64,000 nt of DNA from Streptosporangium subroseum (lineage in GTDB: Bacteria; Actinomycetota; Actinomycetes; Streptosporangiales; Streptosporangiaceae). Below are positions 42,001 to 50,379 of the stretch, piece after piece. Below the pieces are notes generated by a model. The model did no database searches. It was not told where the DNA came from and saw only the letters and a list, made by a program, of their open reading frames with translations. The first letter of the stretch is position 1, and every line of letters starts with the position of its first letter. The position numbers were made by a program, and so were the translations under genes. The stretch is taken from positions 160,061 to 224,060 of the forward strand of contig NZ_FZOD01000010.1 of assembly GCF_900188345.1 (NCBI RefSeq). The letters run 5' to 3'.

Positions 42001-42708
42001 TCAGACTGCCAGGGCCTTGACCATCTCGTTCGCCAGCGGGGCGGACGAGGCCGGGTTCTGACCGGTGTAGAGGTTGCGGTCGACGACGACGTGGGGCGCG
42101 AACGCCTCGCCCTCCTGGAAGTCGATCCCCAGCGCGACGAGCCGGTCCTGGAGAAGCCATATGGCCCGGTCGGCGAAGCCTGAGCGGGTCTCCTCGACGT
42201 TGGTGAATCCGGTGGCACGATATCCGGCGAAGGGGGACCTGCCGTCGTCCGAGGCGGTGGCGAGCAGTGCGGCGGGGCCGTGGCACACGATCCCGAGCGG
42301 TTTGCCCGACGCGAGCGCCGCGACCAGCAGTCTGCCGGAGACGGCGTCGACGGCGAGGTCTTCCATGGGGCCGTGCCCGCCGGCGTAGAACACCGCGTCG
42401 TACGCATCCAGGTCTTCGGGACCGACGTCCTCCAGCCTTGCCGGATGCTGGAGCTGGGAGATCTCCGCGAGTTTCCGCGCGATCCGGTCCGCGTTTTCCT
42501 GACCGCCGTTCACCTGCGGTGACAGGCTCCTGGCATCCACGGTCGGTACGACGCCTCCGGGTGTGGCCAGCGTGATCTCGTGGCGCGCGTCGTGGAAAAT
42601 CTCGTAGGGGGCGACGAGTTCCTCGGCCCAGAAGCCTGTCGGATGCTTGGTCCCGTCGGCCAGCGTCCAGTGGTCGGTACCCGTCACGACAACAAGGATC
42701 TTGGACAT
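42001..42708 (-). CDS. DJ-1/PfpI (Hsp31-like) family protein
   Basis: A 235-residue class I glutamine amidotransferase-like protein of the DJ-1/PfpI superfamily, closest in layout to Hsp31/HchA-type glyoxalase III and chaperone-like proteins. The nucleophile elbow is GIVCHGPAALL; the supporting Glu is in TGFWAEELVAPYE, and AVFYAGGHGPMEDL is present. Such proteins detoxify methylglyoxal or other reactive carbonyls without cofactor. A location beside an aldo/keto reductase fits carbonyl stress. An inverted repeat at 42925 upstream may regulate it. Confidence 0.87.
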   Translation of the reverse strand: MSKILVVVTGTDHWTLADGTKHPTGFWAEELVAPYEIFHDARHEITLATPGGVVPTVDARSLSPQVNGGQENADRIARKLAEISQLQHPARLEDVGPEDLDAYDAVFYAGGHGPMEDLAVDAVSGRLLVAALASGKPLGIVCHGPAALLATASDDGRSPFAGYRATGFTNVEETRSGFADRAIWLLQDRLVALGIDFQEGEAFAPHVVVDRNLYTGQNPASSAPLANEMVKALAV

Positions 42709-42924
42709 GGTCTCACTTTTCCTGTAAGGCCGGCACTGCCGAGCCTGGGACTGGTCCGGAGTGAAGAGGATCTTCTCCGCTGGATGAGACGGTCTCGCCG
42801 CCCACGGCGGTGAGTCTGAGGGGACTCATGTCAGTGGTTCTCCGGGGGATTGCAAGGAAGGCAGTAATGGTCTTTAGCATTTTGCCGCGTACATATCTAT
42901 CACGGGGCACCCGGCATGTAAAAC

Positions 42925-42939
42925 TCTATAGTTAATAGA
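42925..42939. promoter_or_regulatory. Short palindrome upstream of the DJ-1/PfpI gene
   Basis: TCTATAGTTAATAGA has 5-bp perfect arms (TCTAT/ATAGA) around AGTTA, in a locally AT-rich patch (42860-42945) with GTACATATC nearby. The site resembles operators of small winged-helix regulators, but no regulator gene is adjacent. The rest of the gap 42709-43010 shows no gene. Confidence 0.3.
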
Positions 42940-43010
42940 CCATGTCTCAGGAGATGTGGATGCCCAAGACGGCCGGTCACATCACCCCGGGCGTCGCCGA
43001 TGAGAGGGGG

Positions 43011-43055
43011 AGCGGCGACGGGGACTCGAACCCCGGACCCGCGGATGAGGAGTCC
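43011..43055 (-). other. tRNA 3'-end-like fragment abutting the tctA stop
   Basis: Read on the - strand, the 45 bp from the tctA stop codon onward resemble the 3' half of a tRNA. GGACTCCTCATCC looks like a degraded anticodon arm (compare the GGACTCTTAATCC of tRNA-Lys). A GGGTCC variable loop and a perfect T-arm (CGGGG-TTCGAGT-CCCCG) follow, then TCGCCGC with T. No 5' half that could complete a tRNA lies upstream. Such fragments are usually attachment-site copies left by integration at a tRNA. No integrase is in the window. Confidence 0.55.
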
Positions 43056-44561
43056 CTACTCGTCCTCGGTGAACACGACCTCGCGGCGCCTGCGAATCGC
43101 CGGGAGGACGGCGACGACGAGCGCTGCCACGGCCAGGGCCAGGAGCACCGCGGAGATCGGCCGGGTCAGGAAGACCGACGCGTCGCCGCGGGAGATGATG
43201 AGCGCCCGCCGCAGGTTCTCCTCAAGCAAGGGGCCGAGGACAAAGCCGAGCAGCAGCGGCGCCGGCTCGCAGCCACACTTGATCAGGATGTAGCCCAGGA
43301 TCCCGAAGAACGCGATCGCGTAGACGTCGTACGCGTTGAACTCCAGGGAGTACGTGCCGATCGCGGCGAACAGGATGATCATCGGGAACAGCACCTGGTA
43401 CGGGATGCGCAGCATGCGCACCCAGACGCCGATCAGCGGCAGGTTCAGCAGCACGAGCAGCACGTTGCCGATCCACATCGACGCGATCAGGCCCCAGAAC
43501 AGCGCCGGTTCGTCGGTGATGACGTTCGGGCCGGGGGTTATGCCGTGGACGATGAACGCGCCGACCATCAGTGCCATCACCGGGTGGGCGGGCAGACCCA
43601 GGGTGAGCAGCGGGATGAACGACGTCTGTGCGGCGGCGTTGTTCGCCGACTCGGGGCCGGCGACGCCCTCGATCGCGCCGCGCCCGAACTCCTGCGGACG
43701 CTTCGAGACCCGCTTCTCGACGGCGTACGAGGCGAACGAGGCCAGCACGTGGCCACCGCCGGGCAGGACGCCGAGCGCGGCGCCGAGACCGGTGCCCCGC
43801 AGGATCGGGGCGATCATCCGGCGCCGGTCCTCGCGGGTCGGCCAGAGGTTCTTCACCTTGCTGATGACCGCCGTGCGGGTCTGCTCGTTCTCCAGGTTGC
43901 GCAGGATCTCGGCCACCCCGAACATGCCGACGGCGACCGACACGAAGTCGATGCCGCCGTACAGCTCGCGCTGGCCGAACACGAACCGGGGCGTGCCGGT
44001 GTAGATGTCCTGGCCGACCGTGCCGAACAGGACTCCGAGCGCGATCATCGCCAGTGCCTTGAGCGTCGAGCCACGCGCCAGCGTGATCGACACGATCAGG
44101 CCGAGCAGCACCAGCGAGAAGTATTCGGCCGGGCCGAACTTCAACGCGACGCGGGCCAGTGGCGGGGCCGCGACGGCCAGCACGACGGTGGCCACCGTAC
44201 CCGCGATGAAGGAACCGATCGCGGCGGCGGCCAGCGCCGCGCCGGCCCGGCCCTGCCGGGCCATCTCGTGCCCGTCCAGCGCGGTGACCGCCGCCGACGA
44301 CTCACCGGGCAGGTTGATCAGGATGGCGGTCGTCGAGCCGCCGTACTGCGCGCCGTAGTAGATGCCGGCCAGCATGATCAGTGCCGTCACCGGCTCGAAG
44401 CTGAACGTGATCGGCAGCAGCATCGCCACCGTCGCCGTCGGCCCGATGCCGGGCAGCACGCCGACCGCCGTCCCGAGCAGCACTCCGACGAAGCAGTAGA
44501 GGACGTTCTGGATCATGAAGGCGGTCGAGAAGCCCAGCGCGAGGTTGTCGAGAAGTTCCAT
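43056..44561 (-). CDS. tctA: Tripartite tricarboxylate transporter large membrane subunit TctA
   Basis: A 501-residue membrane protein with about 11-12 predicted transmembrane segments. The TctA signatures [18 protein letters not shown] near the N terminus, [20 protein letters not shown] and [24 protein letters not shown] are all present. With TctB it uses an ion gradient to import a carboxylate delivered by TctC. It is last in the tctCBA order, starting 20 nt after tctB, and its stop directly touches the tRNA-like fragment. The carboxylate is unknown. Confidence 0.93.
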   Translation of the reverse strand: MELLDNLALGFSTAFMIQNVLYCFVGVLLGTAVGVLPGIGPTATVAMLLPITFSFEPVTALIMLAGIYYGAQYGGSTTAILINLPGESSAAVTALDGHEMARQGRAGAALAAAAIGSFIAGTVATVVLAVAAPPLARVALKFGPAEYFSLVLLGLIVSITLARGSTLKALAMIALGVLFGTVGQDIYTGTPRFVFGQRELYGGIDFVSVAVGMFGVAEILRNLENEQTRTAVISKVKNLWPTREDRRRMIAPILRGTGLGAALGVLPGGGHVLASFASYAVEKRVSKRPQEFGRGAIEGVAGPESANNAAAQTSFIPLLTLGLPAHPVMALMVGAFIVHGITPGPNVITDEPALFWGLIASMWIGNVLLVLLNLPLIGVWVRMLRIPYQVLFPMIILFAAIGTYSLEFNAYDVYAIAFFGILGYILIKCGCEPAPLLLGFVLGPLLEENLRRALIISRGDASVFLTRPISAVLLALAVAALVVAVLPAIRRRREVVFTEDE

Positions 44562-44581
44562 GCCTCAATCCGGATGCCGCG

Positions 44582-45043
44582 TCAGAATCCCAGCCACGGG
44601 CCCCATAGCGGGATCCGCAGCTGAAGTCCGATGACAAAGATGAGCGTGCCGGCCACGGTCAGTCCGGCGGCCACGGCCACGGCCGTGAGCAGCCGTACAC
44701 GCGAGCTGGCCAGCGTGGTGAGCAGGGCGGTCACCGCCGACGTCGGGACGAATCCGAGGCCCTCGACGGTGAATCCGAAGAACAGGACCGCGAGCACGAT
44801 GACGGCGACCGCACGCCAGGGGATCGGCCCGAACGAGACCACCTCGCCGGCGATGAATCCCTTGATGACGATCGCCAGGCCCAGGGTGATCACGGCCGCG
44901 CCGACCAGCGCGGGGAAGGCGCCGGGGCCCATTCGCAGCGGGGTGCCCAGCTCGTAGCCGAGCGCCCCCACCACGAACGCGCCACCGATCAGGACGAAGA
45001 CTCCCCCGGCGAGGACGTCCGGGAAGGACCGGCGACGCTCCAC
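44582..45043 (-). CDS. tctB: Tripartite tricarboxylate transporter small membrane subunit TctB
   Basis: A 153-residue protein with four predicted transmembrane segments (starting DVLAGGVFVLIGGAFVVGAL and ending VAAGLTVAGTLIFVIGLQLRIPLWG). Size, topology and the LGTPLRMGPGAFP motif after the first segment match TctB. Start codon is GTG 45043, 1 nt after the tctC stop, so translation is coupled. It pairs with TctA in the membrane. Confidence 0.88.
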   Translation of the reverse strand: MERRRSFPDVLAGGVFVLIGGAFVVGALGYELGTPLRMGPGAFPALVGAAVITLGLAIVIKGFIAGEVVSFGPIPWRAVAVIVLAVLFFGFTVEGLGFVPTSAVTALLTTLASSRVRLLTAVAVAAGLTVAGTLIFVIGLQLRIPLWGPWLGF

Positions 45044-45044
45044 C

Positions 45045-46109
45045 TCAGGAGGCCTTGACGCCGGCGTCGGCGATGACCTTCGCCCAGGTGCCGAGCTGCT
45101 CTTCGAGCTTGGTCCGGAGCGCCTGCGGGGTCGCGTCCCCGGCCGGGACCGGCGCGGTGCCGAGCTTGGCCATCCGGTCGATGACCCCCGGGTCGGCCAG
45201 CGCCACCTTCAGCGCCTCGGACAGCTTCTGGATGTCCCCCTGCGGCGTACCCTTCGGGACGTAGAGACCGTGCCACACGCTGACCTGGAGCTGGGGCAGC
45301 CCGGCCTCGGTCGTGGTGGGCAGGTCGGGCAGGCTCTTCACCCGCTCCGGCGTGGTGACCGCGTACGCCTTCACCTCGTTCGCGGAGATCTGGCCGCTGG
45401 TGTTGGTCGTCTGGTCGCACATGAAGTCGACCTGGCCGCCGACGAGATCGGTCAGCGCGGGGCCGGTGCCCTCGTACGGGACCTCCTGGAGCTTGACCCC
45501 GGCGGCGGTCTGGAACAGCAGGCCGCACAGGTGGGACGCGGCGCCGATGCCGGCGTTGGCCAGCGTGACCTTGCCGGCGTTCGCCTTCACGTAGGTCACG
45601 AGTTCCTGGAGCGTCGCGGGCGCGAAATCCTTGCGGGCGACGACCGTCATCGGCACCTCGGTGACGAGCCCGACCATCTCGAAGTCCTCGAGCGGCTTGT
45701 AGCCCAGGTCCTTGTACAGGGCGGGCGCCGTCGACATGCCGATGTGGTGCATGAGCACGGTGTAGCCGTCGGGCTTGGCCCGCGCGACCTCGCCGGCGCC
45801 GACCGTGCCGCCCGCGCCCTCGACGTTCCGGACGACGATCTTGCCACCGAGTTTGGCGGCCATCGGCTCGGCGATCATGCGGGTGACGGTGTCCGTAGGG
45901 CCGCCCGCGCTGAACGGCACGATGAAGGTGATGTTCTGGTCCGGGTAGCCGCCGGCGTCGCCTCCACCGGCACCGCCTCCACCGGCACCGCCTTCACCGG
46001 TGTTGCCGCCGCCGGCGGCGCCTCCGTTACCGGCACAGGCGGCGACAAGGGAGATGACGCCGATCGCGGCGATCATCCGCGCGGCACGGTATCTGCTGGT
46101 CGTTCTCAT
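45045..46109 (-). CDS. tctC: Tripartite tricarboxylate transporter receptor TctC (Bug family)
   Basis: A 354-residue extracytoplasmic substrate receptor. It has a lipoprotein signal with lipobox VAAC near residue 25, a Gly-rich repetitive spacer (residues about 28-52), then the Bug-family start YPDQNITFIVPFSAGGPTDTVTRMIAEPMA. Family motifs GAGGTVGAGEVARAKPDGYTVLM, and LANAGIGAASHL follow. It binds a carboxylate and hands it to TctAB. GAGGAGG precedes the ATG. It is divergent from the two-component genes at 46283, which probably control it. Confidence 0.92.
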   Translation of the reverse strand: MRTTSRYRAARMIAAIGVISLVAACAGNGGAAGGGNTGEGGAGGGGAGGGDAGGYPDQNITFIVPFSAGGPTDTVTRMIAEPMAAKLGGKIVVRNVEGAGGTVGAGEVARAKPDGYTVLMHHIGMSTAPALYKDLGYKPLEDFEMVGLVTEVPMTVVARKDFAPATLQELVTYVKANAGKVTLANAGIGAASHLCGLLFQTAAGVKLQEVPYEGTGPALTDLVGGQVDFMCDQTTNTSGQISANEVKAYAVTTPERVKSLPDLPTTTEAGLPQLQVSVWHGLYVPKGTPQGDIQKLSEALKVALADPGVIDRMAKLGTAPVPAGDATPQALRTKLEEQLGTWAKVIADAGVKAS

Positions 46110-46194
46110 ATCGCGGCCTCCTCGTCAGCGCATGCGCATTGGTCGGTGAGTGCGTGGACTCAGTCTCAGCTGGCGGGGACGCGGATGGTGTCAG

Positions 46195-46234
46195 AGAAAT
46201 CCCAAGAATGCGCCGGATGCCAGAAATCCCAGGA
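46195..46234. promoter_or_regulatory. Direct repeats between tctC and the response regulator
   Basis: AGAAATCCCARGA occurs at 46195-46207 and 46222-46234, with starts 27 nt apart, in the 173-bp divergent promoter region. OmpR-family regulators often bind direct repeats, though 27 nt is longer than the usual 10-11 or 21-22. These are candidate binding sites for the regulator encoded at 46283. Confidence 0.45.
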
Positions 46235-46282
46235 CCTGAGGGGCTAACGCAAGCGTCGATCCGGGCCGTACAATCCGCCGGT

Positions 46283-46966
46283 ATGCGGATCACCATCATT
46301 GAGGATGACGACCGCGTGGCGCGGGGTCTGGTGACCGTCCTGACCCAGGCGGGCTTCGAGGTCCATCGCATCGCCACCGCCGCGGAGGCCGTGTGTGCCG
46401 CCCCGTCCGATGTGGTCCTCGTCGACCTGGGCCTGCCCGACGGCGACGGACTCGACGTGATCCGCAAGCTGCGTGACCGCCCGGAGACCGCCGTCATCGC
46501 CGTGACAGCACGGTCGGAGGAGCACGAGCGAGTCCGTGGCCTGCGCGCCGGCGCGGACGACTACATCGTGAAGCCGTTCGGCACCTCGGAGTTGCTGGCC
46601 CGGATCGACGCCGTCCTGCGGCGCACCCGGGTGGCCCGGGCCCTGAGCCACCCGGATGAACCGCTCGTCCTCGGCCCGATGCGGATCGGCGTCGGCACCC
46701 GCGAGGTCACCGTCGACGGCACGCCCGTGACGCTGACCCGCAAGGAGTTCGAGCTGCTCCTGCTGCTGGCCCGGCGGGCGCCGAACGTGGTGAGCCGCGA
46801 CGTCATCCTCGACCAGATCTGGGGCGCGACCTGGGAGTCATCGAGTCGCACCCTGGACACCCACATCGCGGCGTTGCGGCACAAGCTCAGGCCGTCCGTG
46901 CTCATCCGCACGATCCACGGGGTCGGCTATCGGCTCCTGGCCGACCAGCCGGAGCTGATCGGCTGA
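46283..46966 (+). CDS. OmpR-family response regulator (TctD-like)
   Basis: A 227-residue regulator: receiver with acidic pocket IIEDDD, phospho-acceptor Asp48 in VLVDLGLPDGD, conserved Lys in YIVKPFGTSE, and a C-terminal winged helix ending RTIHGVGYRLLAD. The ATG at 46283 begins right at the first receiver strand. It is divergent from tctCBA and precedes a sensor kinase by 6 nt. The arrangement is that of TctDE carboxylate-sensing systems. Confidence 0.9.
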   Translation: MRITIIEDDDRVARGLVTVLTQAGFEVHRIATAAEAVCAAPSDVVLVDLGLPDGDGLDVIRKLRDRPETAVIAVTARSEEHERVRGLRAGADDYIVKPFGTSELLARIDAVLRRTRVARALSHPDEPLVLGPMRIGVGTREVTVDGTPVTLTRKEFELLLLLARRAPNVVSRDVILDQIWGATWESSSRTLDTHIAALRHKLRPSVLIRTIHGVGYRLLADQPELIG

Positions 46967-46972
46967 CGCGCC

Positions 46973-48526
46973 GTGCACCGTCGCCTGCTCGCCGTCCTGG
47001 TGCCCCTCGCGGTGCTGCTCGTCGCGGCGCTCGGGGTGCCGCTCAGCGTCACCGTGGCCGAGCGGGAGATGCAGGAGACCTACGTCGACCGGCTCAACGA
47101 CGTCGGCCGGTTCGCGTCGCTGGCCGAGACCGCGCTGTCGACCGGGCGGACCGAGGCGCTCCACCAGGAGCTGGCGCGCTACCACGAGCTGTACGGCATC
47201 CCGGTCGCGGCGATCGACACGTCGGGCACGGTGCTGCTCGGACCGGCCGGTGCGTACCGGGAGGCGGCGCGGGCCGAGCCTGCGCTGCCCCGGATCGTGA
47301 CCGCGGCGCTGGCCGGGGCGAGGTCCGAACCGTCCTGGGAGTGGGCGCCGTGGGACGACTCCGCACTCGTGGTCGCGGAGCCGGTGGGCCGGGACAGCGA
47401 GGTCGTCGGCGCCGTCGTGACGATTTCCGACCTGTCGAAGACGCGCTACCGCATCCTCGTGCGGTGGGCCCAGCTCGCCGGGCTCGGACTGCTGCCGTTG
47501 ATCGCGCTGGTGGCCGTCGCCTGGCCGGTGTCGGCGTGGGTGCTGCGGCCGGTGCGGGAGCTGGACGCGGCGAGCTCACGGATCTCCCGGGGCGACCTCA
47601 CCATCCGGGCGGACGCCGAGGCCGGTCCGGTCGAGCTGCGGCGGCTGGCGGAGTCGTTCAACACCATGATGGACGCGGTCGAGAACGCCGTGCAGCGGCA
47701 GCGGGCGTTCGTGTCCGACGCGTCCCATCAGCTGCGCAATCCGCTGACCAGCCTCCGGCTCGCCGTGGAGAGTCTGGAACCGCATCTGCGCGCGGCCGGC
47801 GACGGGCGGCAGTTGTACGACGTCGCCGTCGACGAGCTGAAGGCGATGCAGCGGATGCTGAACTCGCTGCAGGCCAGTGCGCGGATGGAGAGCATCCGGA
47901 CGGCGTCGCCGGTGGATCTCGACGCGGTGCTGGCGACCCGGGTGGACCGGTGGCGGGCGTTGACGGCGACGGCGGGGCAGACGCTGGCGGTCGACGTGCC
48001 GCCGGGGCTGCGGTTGCTGGAGCCGCCGGGCGGACTGGGCAGCATCCTGGACGAGCTGATCAGTAACGCGTTACGGCTGTCGGACGCGCGGGTGGTGGAG
48101 GTGACCGCCCGAGTCGTCCCCGGTGGTGCGGGCTCCGGACGCGGTATCGCTTCCGCGACCGGACACGGCAACGCGTCCGCGGCCGAATACGGCGACGCCT
48201 CCGTAGCCGGACACGGTGACGTCTCCGCGACCGGAGGCGTGGTCACGATCGCTGTCCGTGACGACGGCCAGGGGATCGACGCGTCCGAGCGGGCCCAGGC
48301 GCTACGGCGGTTCTGGCGGTCGCCGCGGCACCAGAACGTGCCAGGGACCGGCCTGGGACTGGCGATCTGCGCCGACCTGGTCGGGGCGGCCGGGGGCGAG
48401 CTGCGGCTGGAGGAGGGCCTGCCGCGTCCGGACGGGTCCGGGTACGGATTCGCCGCGGTGGTCGCGTTGCCGATCGTTTCGCGGGGGGCGTCGCCGTCCG
48501 GCGCCCCGGCTCCGTCGCCGGTCTGA
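46973..48526 (+). CDS. Sensor histidine kinase (TctE-like) with repeat insert
   Basis: A 517-residue kinase with two transmembrane segments (about residues 5-28 and 165-190), an extracytoplasmic sensor, HAMP, H-box FVSDASHQLRNPLTSL (His252), N-box ELISNALRLSDA, G1 RDDGQGID and G2 PGTGLGLAICADL. Between the N and G1 boxes, residues about 391-422 are four copies of an 8-residue Ala/Gly/His repeat encoded by 24-bp DNA repeats; kinases normally have only a short loop there. Start is GTG 46973. The gene's stop lies inside another repeat array (48523-48626). Confidence 0.88.
   Translation: MHRRLLAVLVPLAVLLVAALGVPLSVTVAEREMQETYVDRLNDVGRFASLAETALSTGRTEALHQELARYHELYGIPVAAIDTSGTVLLGPAGAYREAARAEPALPRIVTAALAGARSEPSWEWAPWDDSALVVAEPVGRDSEVVGAVVTISDLSKTRYRILVRWAQLAGLGLLPLIALVAVAWPVSAWVLRPVRELDAASSRISRGDLTIRADAEAGPVELRRLAESFNTMMDAVENAVQRQRAFVSDASHQLRNPLTSLRLAVESLEPHLRAAGDGRQLYDVAVDELKAMQRMLNSLQASARMESIRTASPVDLDAVLATRVDRWRALTATAGQTLAVDVPPGLRLLEPPGGLGSILDELISNALRLSDARVVEVTARVVPGGAGSGRGIASATGHGNASAAEYGDASVAGHGDVSATGGVVTIAVRDDGQGIDASERAQALRRFWRSPRHQNVPGTGLGLAICADLVGAAGGELRLEEGLPRPDGSGYGFAAVVALPIVSRGASPSGAPAPSPV
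48143..48238 (+). repeat. 24-bp tandem repeat within the kinase ATPase domain
   Basis: Four consecutive 24-bp units start at 48143, 48167, 48191 and 48215. They encode variants of GHGNASAA, GDASVAGH and GDVSATGG. The frame is kept. The array falls between the N and G1 boxes of the HATPase domain, a loop position. Confidence 0.85.
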
Positions 48527-48626
48527 GGACCTGGGCTCCGTCGCGGGACTGAGGACCTGGGCTCCGTCGCGGGACTGAGGACCTGGGCTCTGTCGCGGGA
48601 CTGAGGACCTGGGCTCTGTCGCGGGA
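48523..48626 (+). repeat. 26-bp tandem repeat, four copies, spanning the kinase stop codon
   Basis: Units start at 48523, 48549, 48575 and 48601, and read CTGAGGACCTGGGCTCYGTC followed by GCGGGA. They are identical apart from one C/T position. The TGA stop of the kinase (48524-48526) lies in the first unit, and a partial copy (GGCTCCGTCGCCGG) precedes it. The array fills most of the gap to the converging TAXI receptor gene. Confidence 0.9.
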
Positions 48627-48669
48627 CTGTCGCCGTCCCGGGTCGGGGCCTGCGGTTCGCTGTCCCGGG

Positions 48670-49629
48670 TCAGGGCTTGCGGTCGCGGAACCAGGCGGCC
48701 GCGCCCGGATGGAGCGGGATCGATGCGGTGGAGATCCCGGTGCGCACGTTGATCTGCCACGCTTCGGGAACGGCCTCGGCGTCGTCGCGGCCGCCGGAGG
48801 CGATCGTGCCGGTGTGCGTGAAGATCGTGTCGGTGATGGCGTGGACCAGGTCATCGGACAGGTCGTTGCGCACGAGAAGCACGTTCGGCACCGCGATGGT
48901 GCGGGTGGCCGGGACGCCGGCATAGGCGGTCGCGGGGATCATGGCCGGGGTGTAGGGACATGGGAACGCCGTGAAGAGCGCGTCTGCCTGTGTGTCCAAC
49001 GGGATCAGCCGGATTGGGTGCCGCTGCGCCAGCTCCGTGATGGCGGGGGTCGGGACGCCGGTCAGGGAGAACATCGCGTCGATCTCGCCGTCGCGCAGTG
49101 CCGCCGCCGATTCGGCCTGGCTGAGGTATCGGCCGTCGGCGTTCACCAGGCCGAGCTTCAGAACCCGCAGCGACGTGAACTCGGTACCCGAGTCGCGGGC
49201 ACCGAGGGATACGCGCTTCCCCTCGAGATCCCGGAACCCGTCGATCGCCGAACCGGCCATGACCACGAGATGCAGGTGACTGTCGTAGAGCCGGCATATC
49301 GCCGAGAGCCCCTCGGGCACGCTGCCGTCGGTCGTGATCAGCGCGTCCAGGCTCGTCAGCCCAAGGTGCACCTCACCGGCCCGCAGCATCCGGATGTTGT
49401 CGGTGGACGCCCCGCTCGGCACGGTGACCACCGTGGCACCCGGCACCTGCTCGGAGATGCGTTCGGCCAGCGCACCGCCGATGCGCCGGTATACCGCCCC
49501 CGCCGGCCCGGTGGCCAGTCGCAAGTTGATCTTGTCGACCTCGGGCTGCCGGGAGCAACCGACGAGCAGCCCACCGGCGGCCAGGAGCACCGCCCGCCGG
49601 CCGAGCCGTAGCTCCGGGTTCAGCGCCAT
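48670..49629 (-). CDS. TAXI-family solute-binding lipoprotein
   Basis: A 319-residue TRAP-associated extracytoplasmic receptor (TAXI type). The lipoprotein signal (RRAVLLAAGGLLVGC) is followed by the family start LRLATGPAGAVYRRIGGALAERI. It also has VVTVPSGASTDNIRMLRAGEVHLGL, GKRVSLGARDSGTEF and IDAMFSLTGVPTPAI. TAXI proteins normally feed a fused TRAP permease, but no permease is adjacent. It converges on the TctE-like kinase, and since such receptors can also act as sensory partners, a link to the kinase is possible but speculative. The ribosome site of ATG 49629 is weak. Confidence 0.88.
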   Translation of the reverse strand: MALNPELRLGRRAVLLAAGGLLVGCSRQPEVDKINLRLATGPAGAVYRRIGGALAERISEQVPGATVVTVPSGASTDNIRMLRAGEVHLGLTSLDALITTDGSVPEGLSAICRLYDSHLHLVVMAGSAIDGFRDLEGKRVSLGARDSGTEFTSLRVLKLGLVNADGRYLSQAESAAALRDGEIDAMFSLTGVPTPAITELAQRHPIRLIPLDTQADALFTAFPCPYTPAMIPATAYAGVPATRTIAVPNVLLVRNDLSDDLVHAITDTIFTHTGTIASGGRDDAEAVPEAWQINVRTGISTASIPLHPGAAAWFRDRKP

Positions 49630-49731
49630 GCCGAGATGATACGGACGACGGCGCCGCCTTTGGCCCCGCACGCCCCGCACCCGCGCCGCTTCACCGTCGG
49701 AGACCGCGGCGTCAGGGACCGCGGCCCGGGC

Positions 49732-50379
49732 CTATGGCTGCATATGACGGTGCTGGTCCTGCTTCGACGTCTCCGGACGTTCGACACGGGTGGGGTTGCC
49801 GCGTACGAGCTCATCGTGGATGCGCCAGCGGGCGGTGGCGACGGCGCGCCCCGCCACCTCGTCGCCGTGTTCGAGGCGCTGTCGCAGCAGTTGCATGGCG
49901 ATGCGGCGGTTGAGGCTGAACTGCCGCTCGGTGTCGACCACGACGACGATCCCCGAGGGCCGGTGGGTCGCCCGTACCGCGGTGCTGGCCTTGTTGCGAT
50001 GCTGACCGCCGGGGCCGCCGGTACGGCAGGCGACGATGTCGACGTCTGCTTCCGCGAACGTCGTGCGCGGGGTGTCGACCTGGCACGATTGGGCGATGAC
50101 GTACCAGTTCTTTCGGCTCGTTCTGGGCCTGTACGGACTGGGAGCCTGCCAGCACAGAGTTCCGGTCCACGATGCGGCGAACGCTTCGGCGCCGACTCCT
50201 GAGATCTGAACCAGGACCGATTGGTAGGTGCCGGGCCGCTCTCCGGGAACGGTCTGAACTCGATGGGTCTCCAGATTCTGCCGGGTGGCGTCGGCTTCCA
50301 GGCGGCGCAGCAGCCGGGCCAGCGCCCAGGCACATTCCTGCGGGCCACGCCCGGCCGACAGAAGCAGGTGGACGCTCAC
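49732..50379 (-). CDS. prfH: Peptide chain release factor-like protein PrfH
   Basis: A 215-residue release factor homologue that keeps the catalytic domain with the GGQ motif (CRTGGPGGQHRNKASTAVRATH region, about residue 115) but lacks the stop-codon-recognition domain of RF1/RF2. The C terminus is basic and matches class I factors. GTG 50379 overlaps the RtcB stop by 4 nt. PrfH is known to act with RtcB2 in repair of ribosomes cleaved in the 16S decoding centre: PrfH frees the stalled peptide and RtcB2 rejoins the RNA. The same coupling is seen here. Confidence 0.88.
   Translation of the reverse strand: MSVHLLLSAGRGPQECAWALARLLRRLEADATRQNLETHRVQTVPGERPGTYQSVLVQISGVGAEAFAASWTGTLCWQAPSPYRPRTSRKNWYVIAQSCQVDTPRTTFAEADVDIVACRTGGPGGQHRNKASTAVRATHRPSGIVVVVDTERQFSLNRRIAMQLLRQRLEHGDEVAGRAVATARWRIHDELVRGNPTRVERPETSKQDQHRHMQP

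Noticed and set aside
41888..42001. Long-armed dyad between the aldo/keto reductase and DJ-1 genes (CGGTGGT ... ACCACCG)
   Set aside because: Arms are short relative to a spacer of about 30 nt and contain mismatches; not convincing as an operator or terminator.
43011..43083. Complete tRNA gene at the tctA 3' end
   Set aside because: T-arm and acceptor 3' strand are present, but no complementary acceptor 5' strand, D-arm or intact anticodon stem lies within the required distance.
42942..44624. 560-codon + strand frame opposite tctA
   Set aside because: Composition is dominated by Arg, Gln and Asp runs; tctA on the other strand is unmistakable.
48523..48626. CRISPR array
   Set aside because: Units are contiguous 26-bp copies without unique spacers, and no cas genes are present. 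The same reasoning excludes the other tandem arrays.
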